A stretch of 64,000 nucleotides of DNA. Source: Massilia sp. NR 4-1 (GTDB taxonomy: Bacteria; Pseudomonadota; Gammaproteobacteria; Burkholderiales; Burkholderiaceae_D). The stretch is from NCBI RefSeq assembly GCF_001191005.1, contig NZ_CP012201.1, positions 5,828,001 through 5,892,000 of the forward strand, in the 5' to 3' direction. The translations under genes and the position numbers were made by a program. This document shows, one piece after another, positions 59,721 to 64,000 of this stretch. The notes beneath the pieces were generated by a model. The model made no database searches. It saw only the letters and a list, made by a program, of their open reading frames with translations, and was not told the origin of the DNA. Each line of letters opens with the position of its first letter. Positions within the stretch are counted from its first letter, which is position 1.

Positions 59721-60416
59721 ATGATTTCCAGTCCCGAACAGCAGGCGGTCGATGCCGCCATCACTTCGCGCCGCTCGATCCGCGCCTTCCTGCCGACGCC
59801 GCTGGCGCGCGAGGATATCGAACAGATCCTGCAGGTGGCGGCGCGCGCGCCCTCCGGCACCAATGTCCAGCCCTGGCGCGTGCATGTGCTGACGGGCGCG
59901 GCCAAGGCGGAGTTAAGCCGCCGCATCCTGGCGGCTTACCATGATCCGCAGCAGGCCGCCACCCACACCGAGCCGTATGCCTATTACCCGCGCCAATGGG
60001 TGGCGCCGTATATCGACCGGCGCCGCAAGGTGGGCTGGGATCTGTACGCGCTGCTGGGCCTGACGCGCGAGGACAAGGCCGGCATGGCGGCCCAGCATGG
60101 CCGCAATTACGCTTTCTTCGATGCACCGGTGGGCTTGATCTTCACCATCGATAACATCATGGAGCAGGGTTCCTGGCTGGACTATGGCATGTTCCTGCAG
60201 AACATCATGGTGGCGGCGCGCGGCCGGGGACTGGACACTTGCCCGCAAGCGGCGTTCACCCAATATCACCGGATTATCAGCGAATATTTGCGGCTGCCCG
60301 ACAACGAAACAGTAGTCTGCGGCATGGCGCTGGGATATGCTGATCCAAGCAAGATTGAAAATACGCTAGTGACCGAGCGGGTCCCCGTTGCTGAATTTGT
60401 TAAATTTGCGGAGTAA
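59721..60416 (+). CDS. Nitroreductase family protein
   Basis: 231-residue FMN-dependent oxidoreductase. FMN-binding RRSIRAFLPTPL (~residues 17-28) and ARAPSGTNVQPWRVHVL (~44-60), plus the C-terminal GMALGYADPSKIENTL. It reduces nitro compounds, quinones or similar substrates with NAD(P)H; the natural substrate is unknown. The ATG at 59721 gives the usual N-terminus. Ribosome site is weak. A short gap follows before the PBP gene. Confidence 0.9.
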   Translation: MISSPEQQAVDAAITSRRSIRAFLPTPLAREDIEQILQVAARAPSGTNVQPWRVHVLTGAAKAELSRRILAAYHDPQQAATHTEPYAYYPRQWVAPYIDRRRKVGWDLYALLGLTREDKAGMAAQHGRNYAFFDAPVGLIFTIDNIMEQGSWLDYGMFLQNIMVAARGRGLDTCPQAAFTQYHRIISEYLRLPDNETVVCGMALGYADPSKIENTLVTERVPVAEFVKFAE

Positions 60417-60500
60417 ATAAGCCGTTGCGCGCTAGCGTCAAAGAATGAACATTGTGTCTTGCTCTTTGGCAAATTCCAGTGCCGCCAACCTTAATTTTGC

Positions 60501-60528
60501 TTGCGCTGGAGCAGTGTTTTGTTACACT
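60501..60528 (+). promoter_or_regulatory. Promoter candidate of the PBP7-like gene
   Basis: TTGCGC (60501-60506), 16-bp spacer, TACACT (60523-60528) with TGT immediately before, an extended -10. Start near 60535, ~33 nt before the ATG. Confidence 0.5.
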
Positions 60529-60567
60529 GCAACGTAGGACCTTCTCTTCCGTACTGGGGAAAATCGA

Positions 60568-61656
60568 ATGTATAAACTTGCCATCAGCGCGTTGATCTCC
60601 GCGCTATTCATTTCCCTGCCCGCGGCGGCGGCTCCGGCCAAGCACGGGGCGAAGGCTGTCAGCGTCAAGAAGAGCAAGGCCGGCGTGCGGCGCCAGGTTG
60701 CTGCCGACGAGCCGCGCATGGTCAAGCGCGTGGTCATGGTGCGCGGTAAGCGCAAGGTGGTGTACCAGCGTCTGGTGAGCGTGGGCGACGCGGTGCCGGG
60801 CCGTCCGACCGTCGGCGATCTGGCCGGCCTGAACCTGACGCGCGACCCGCTCGACCTGAAATCGAATGTGGCCCTGGTGCTGGACCAGGCCAATTCCGAA
60901 GTGCTGTTCGAAAAGAATGCCAATGTGGCCCTGCCGATCGCCTCGATCACCAAGATGATGACCGGGCTGGTGGTGGTGGAAGCCAACCAGGACATGGACG
61001 AGATGCTGACCGTGAGCGAGGATGACGTCGACCGCGCCAAGTTCAGCAGCTCGCGCCTGAAAGTCGGTTCCCAGCTGAGCCGGCGCGATATGCTGCATAT
61101 CGCATTGATGAGTTCGGAAAACCGCGCCGCCTCGGCCTTGGGCCACAATTACCCGGGCGGCCTGCCAGCCTTCGTCGAGGCGATGAACGCCAAGGCGCGC
61201 CAGCTGGGCATGAGCGAAACCCATTACGTCGATTCCAGCGGCCTGTCGAAAAACAATGTGGCGAGTGCGCGCGACCTGGCCAAGCTGGCCCAGGCCGCTT
61301 ACGAGCATCCCGTGCTGCGCGAGTATTCGACGGCGCCGAAAGCCGTGGTGGAAGCGAATGGCCGTCCCATGCTGTTCGGCACCACCAACCGTCTGGTGGC
61401 GCCCAATTCGGGCTGGGAAATCGGCTTGCAGAAAACCGGCTTCATCAATGAAGCGGGCCGTTGCCTGATGATGCAGGCCGTGGTCGAAGGCCGCGCCGTG
61501 ATCATGGTGCTGCTCGACGCCAAGGGATCGGCCGCGCGCGCCGCCGATGCGCTGCGCATGCGCAAATGGCTGAGCGCCTTGAAACCGCCGGGCTTCTCCA
61601 CCTCCACGGCGGCCAGCCCGGCCGTCACCACCTCTTATTCGGCTGCCGGCATGTAA
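60568..61656 (+). CDS. pbpG: D-alanyl-D-alanine endopeptidase/carboxypeptidase (PBP7/PbpG-like)
   Basis: 362-residue penicillin-binding protein with a signal peptide (ending AAAA, ~residue 22) and a basic linker. Active-site motifs SITK (Ser126, Lys129), SEN (Ser183, Asn185) and QKTG (Lys ~290) are complete. Cleaves peptide cross-links in peptidoglycan. Stop overlaps the convergent IclR gene by ~22 nt. Confidence 0.92.
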   Translation: MYKLAISALISALFISLPAAAAPAKHGAKAVSVKKSKAGVRRQVAADEPRMVKRVVMVRGKRKVVYQRLVSVGDAVPGRPTVGDLAGLNLTRDPLDLKSNVALVLDQANSEVLFEKNANVALPIASITKMMTGLVVVEANQDMDEMLTVSEDDVDRAKFSSSRLKVGSQLSRRDMLHIALMSSENRAASALGHNYPGGLPAFVEAMNAKARQLGMSETHYVDSSGLSKNNVASARDLAKLAQAAYEHPVLREYSTAPKAVVEANGRPMLFGTTNRLVAPNSGWEIGLQKTGFINEAGRCLMMQAVVEGRAVIMVLLDAKGSAARAADALRMRKWLSALKPPGFSTSTAASPAVTTSYSAAGM

Positions 61657-62417
61657 CCGAGCGTGGCGGAAATCTGGTTGGCGGTGGTGACCAGGTCTTC
61701 CAGCCACTCTTCCTGCAGACGGTCGGCCGGGGCCGAGATCGACAGGCCCGCGACCAGCTTGCCCGAATCGTCGCGGATGCCGGCCGCCATGCAGCGCACG
61801 CCCAGTTCCAGCTCCTCATTGTCGCGCGCGTAGCCGCGCGCGCGCACCAGGCTCAGTTCCCGCTCCAGCTTGCTTAAATCCGTGATGGAATTCTTGTTGT
61901 GCCCGGCCAGGCCGGTGCGCGTGGCATAGGCGCGGATGGCTTTCGGCTCGTCCACCGACAGGAAGAGCTTGCCGGTCGAAGTCAGGTGCAGCGGGCCGCG
62001 GCCGCCGATGGCGCGCACCACCTGCATGCCCGAGCGTTCGGAGAAGGCGCGGTCGATATACACGATCTCGTCGCCCTGGCGCACCGAGAGATTGATGGTC
62101 TGCTGGGTTTTCTTGTGCAGGGAGCGCATGAAATCGAGCGCCGCTTCGCGCACGGAAAGCCGGCTCTTGACCACATTGCCCAGTTCCAGCAGGCGCATGC
62201 CGAGGCGGTAAGTGCCCGGCTCGACGCGGTCGACGAAGCGGGTCAGCACCATATCGTTGAGGATGCGGTGGGCGGTGGACGGGTGCAGGCCGGAGACCTT
62301 GGACAATTCCTTCAAGCTCACAGGGTCGGGATATTTGGCCAATGCGTCCAGCAAGGCCACCATGCGCTCGATTACCTGAATGGTCGTCTTTTGTTCCGGG
62401 ACGGATTCAATTTTCAT
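61635..62417 (-). CDS. IclR family transcriptional regulator
   Basis: 260-residue regulator: N-terminal winged HTH (~residues 12-75, ALAKYPDPVSLKELSKVSGLHPSTAHRILNDM) and C-terminal IclR effector-binding domain (~85-255, RQGDEIVYIDRAFSERSGMQ; LVAGLSISAPADRLQ). Start at 62417 is preferred over one at 62453 because the longer frame would include the predicted promoter. Monocistronic; no obvious catabolic target beside it. The operator-like palindrome upstream suggests autoregulation. Confidence 0.92.
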   Translation of the reverse strand: MKIESVPEQKTTIQVIERMVALLDALAKYPDPVSLKELSKVSGLHPSTAHRILNDMVLTRFVDRVEPGTYRLGMRLLELGNVVKSRLSVREAALDFMRSLHKKTQQTINLSVRQGDEIVYIDRAFSERSGMQVVRAIGGRGPLHLTSTGKLFLSVDEPKAIRAYATRTGLAGHNKNSITDLSKLERELSLVRARGYARDNEELELGVRCMAAGIRDDSGKLVAGLSISAPADRLQEEWLEDLVTTANQISATLGYMPAAE

Positions 62418-62433
62418 GATGCGGTTGGTGCAG

Positions 62434-62452
62434 TGCAGTATTCGGTACTGCA
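62434..62452. promoter_or_regulatory. Putative IclR autoregulatory operator
   Basis: TGCAGTA-TTCGG-TACTGCA, perfect 7-bp arms, between the -10 box and the gene, covering the likely transcription start. Confidence 0.55.
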
Positions 62453-62481
62453 TTTATACCATGATGTGAAAAAAATGGGAA
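62453..62481 (-). promoter_or_regulatory. IclR gene promoter
   Basis: Minus strand: TTCCCA (62476-62481), 17-bp spacer, TATAAA (62453-62458). Confidence 0.5.
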
Positions 62482-62576
62482 TTCTGTGTCATATTGGTGT
62501 CTGGAAAGTGTGAATAAATACTCACGTCCAGGCATAATGGCGCACCGAACCATCCCAGATCAGCGAGCATAGCAAC

Positions 62577-62963
62577 ATGGAACAGCCTGTCAGCGAATTC
62601 AAAAGCAAAAGCGGTTTGAAACGTATCCTGTCCGCCTTCTTTTATTCGGTGGACGGCTTGAAATCGGCCTGGCGCCACGAGCACGCCTTCCGCCAGGAGT
62701 TGATGCTGTTCGTTTTCGGCGGCATTATCGCCATGTTCCTGCCGGTCTCGGCTTTTCAGAAACTGGTGCTGATCGGCGTGCTGGTGCTGGTGCTGATCGT
62801 GGAGCTGATCAACTCGGCCATCGAAGCCGTGGTCGACCGCATTTCGCTGGATCGTCACCCGCTGTCGAAGAATGCCAAGGATTTTGGCAGTGCAGCAGTG
62901 TTGCTCGCCTGCCTGCTGGCCGGCGCCACTTGGGCGGTGGTGCTGTTCAACCGCTTTTACTGA
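62577..62963 (+). CDS. dgkA: Diacylglycerol kinase
   Basis: 128-residue inner-membrane trimeric kinase that phosphorylates diacylglycerol during membrane-derived oligosaccharide and lipid recycling. Three helices; the active-site segment RQELMLFVFGGIIA and ELINSAIEAVVDRISLDRHPLSKNAKDFGSAAV (catalytic Glu and Asn, DgkA signature) are intact. A common gene; no operon partner evident. Confidence 0.95.
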   Translation: MEQPVSEFKSKSGLKRILSAFFYSVDGLKSAWRHEHAFRQELMLFVFGGIIAMFLPVSAFQKLVLIGVLVLVLIVELINSAIEAVVDRISLDRHPLSKNAKDFGSAAVLLACLLAGATWAVVLFNRFY

Positions 62964-62984
62964 GCGCCATGCCGGCTATATAAG

Positions 62985-63060
62985 TTTGGGGTATATAAAA
63001 CTTCCAAATCCTTAGTTCGCTTTTATAAGCGGTGACAGTATCCTGAGACTTCCAATTCAA
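62985..63060. promoter_or_regulatory. Putative CysB-controlled promoter region of sbp
   Basis: AT-rich 76 bp containing TATAAAA, TTCCAAATCCTTAGTT and the dyad CGCTT-TTAT-AAGCG. Sulfate-binding protein genes are usually activated by CysB under sulfur limitation; the match to a CysB site is only loose. Confidence 0.35.
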
Positions 63061-63072
63061 AGGGGAATCCTG

Positions 63073-64000
63073 ATGCTGTCCAAGAAAATCTTTGCCGCTG
63101 CTGCCTTTGCTTCCGCCGTCCTGCCTGCGTTCGCCGCCGATGTGAACCTGCTGAATGTCTCCTACGACCCGACGCGGGAACTGTACCAGGATGTGAACGC
63201 CGCCTTCGCCAAAGACTGGAAGGCGCGCACCGGCGACAATGTGAAGATCAAGCAGTCGCATGGCGGCTCGGGCAAGCAGGGGCGCGCCGTGATCGATGGC
63301 CTGGAAGCCGATGTGGTCACGCTGGCGCTGGCCTATGATATCGACGCCATTGCCGAAAAAGGCTTGCTCAACAAGGACTGGCAAAAACGCCTGGGCCATA
63401 ATTCCACGCCCTACAGCTCGACCATCGTTTTCCTGGTACGCAAGGGCAATCCGAAAGGCATCAAGGACTGGGGCGATCTGGTCAAGCCGGGCATCGCCGT
63501 CATCACCCCGAACCCGAAAACCTCCGGCGGCGCGCGCTGGAACCACCTGGCCGCCTATGGCTACGCCCTGCGCCAGCCGGGCGGTAATGAAGCCTCGGCG
63601 CGCGACTATCTGAAAAAACTGTACAAGAACGTGCCGGTGCTCGATTCCGGCGCGCGCGGCGCCACCACCACCTTCGTCGAGCGCGGCATCGGCGACGTGC
63701 TGCTGGCCTGGGAAAACGAAGCCCTGCTGGCGATCAAGGAGCTGGGTCCGGACAAGGTCGAAATCGTGGCGCCTTCCATCAGCATCCTGGCCGAACCGCC
63801 GGTCGCCATCGTCGACAAGGTGGTCGACAAGCGCGGCACGCGCAAGGTGGCGGAAGCGTATCTGAACTTCCTGTACACCGATGCGGCGCAGGAGCTGATC
63901 GCCAAGAACTACTACCGTCCGACCGTGGAAAAGGAAGCGAAGAAATATGCCGCCCAGTTCCCCAATGTGAAGCTGTTCACCATCTCGCAGGTGGCGGGCG
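63073..64000 (+). CDS. Sulfate ABC transporter substrate-binding protein, 3' end beyond window
   Basis: 309 residues visible of a periplasmic sulfate/thiosulfate-binding protein (Sbp/CysP), usually ~330-340 residues. Signal peptide (MLSKKIFAAAAFASAVLPAFAA), then LLNVSYDPTRELYQDVN, QSHGGSGKQGRAVIDGLEADVVTLAL and PNPKTSGGARWNHLAAYGYA, all Sbp signatures with the sulfate-binding Ser/Gly sites. AGGGGA precedes the ATG. cysTWA would be expected to follow outside the window. Confidence 0.95.
   Translation, partial: MLSKKIFAAAAFASAVLPAFAADVNLLNVSYDPTRELYQDVNAAFAKDWKARTGDNVKIKQSHGGSGKQGRAVIDGLEADVVTLALAYDIDAIAEKGLLNKDWQKRLGHNSTPYSSTIVFLVRKGNPKGIKDWGDLVKPGIAVITPNPKTSGGARWNHLAAYGYALRQPGGNEASARDYLKKLYKNVPVLDSGARGATTTFVERGIGDVLLAWENEALLAIKELGPDKVEIVAPSISILAEPPVAIVDKVVDKRGTRKVAEAYLNFLYTDAAQELIAKNYYRPTVEKEAKKYAAQFPNVKLFTISQVAG

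Overview
The window reads as chromosomal DNA of a high-GC betaproteobacterium, most likely Oxalobacteraceae (Massilia/Duganella/Janthinobacterium group). This is inferred from protein style: a pyruvate dehydrogenase operon whose E3 carries its own lipoyl domain, a phasin, a DesA-type desaturase, NodT/HlyD/DHA2 efflux, and dispersed GTCC...GGAC palindromic intergenic repeats. No phage, transposase, CRISPR array, rRNA or replication origin was seen. One tRNA gene, tRNA-Lys(UUU), lies at 37006-37081.

Layout. 1-2.4 kb: folD with the 5' part of an M3 oligopeptidase gene, and a PIN-domain toxin with a small partner. 2.5-8.9 kb: aceE-aceF-lpdA with a clear promoter and terminator. 8.9-9.9 kb: two tandem DUF3144 proteins and a small hypothetical. 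10-15 kb: TetR regulator and a three-gene efflux system (HlyD, DHA2 MFS, NodT). 15-17.6 kb: two paralogous SDR-fold proteins lacking the catalytic Tyr/Lys, around a LysR regulator. 17.6-21.5 kb: exported metallopeptidases, a BON protein and a lipoprotein. 21.7-28.4 kb: S9 peptidase, cytochrome P450 with divergent AraC regulator, QseBC-like two-component pair. 28.5-35.5 kb: PQQ-type and other beta-propeller secreted proteins, DUF2867, a 670-residue lipoprotein divergent from an AraC regulator. 35.5-37.1 kb: an AT-richer stretch with an FkbM methyltransferase, next to tRNA-Lys. 37.1-44.7 kb: lone GspE/PilB-like ATPase, spermidine-synthase-like protein, glycine-zipper protein, barstar, purN, RsmB-like methyltransferase, MscS channel. 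44.8-49.9 kb: desA, a broken PIN gene, rpmG-rpmB, radC, SMR-like transporter, SlpA-type FKBP, ispH. 50.2-53.9 kb: livHMGF without a binding-protein gene. 54-56.6 kb: dehydratase, ornithine-cyclodeaminase-like protein and YheO-type regulator, possibly a hydroxyaspartate-to-aspartate module. 56.7-64 kb: GH18 lipoprotein, phasin with TGC-N3-GCA operator candidates, DMT transporter, nitroreductase, PbpG-like peptidase, IclR regulator, dgkA and the start of a sulfate-binding protein gene.

The most distinctive signals are the palindromic intergenic repeat family (15.1, 15.9, 19.4, 43.2, 53.9 and 54.0 kb), the twin atypical SDRs, the three-gene dehydratase/OCD/YheO unit, the palindromic leader ahead of livH, the apparently leaderless purN, and the noncanonical PIN-toxin partner. 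Functions are inferred from motifs and family knowledge; no database search was possible.
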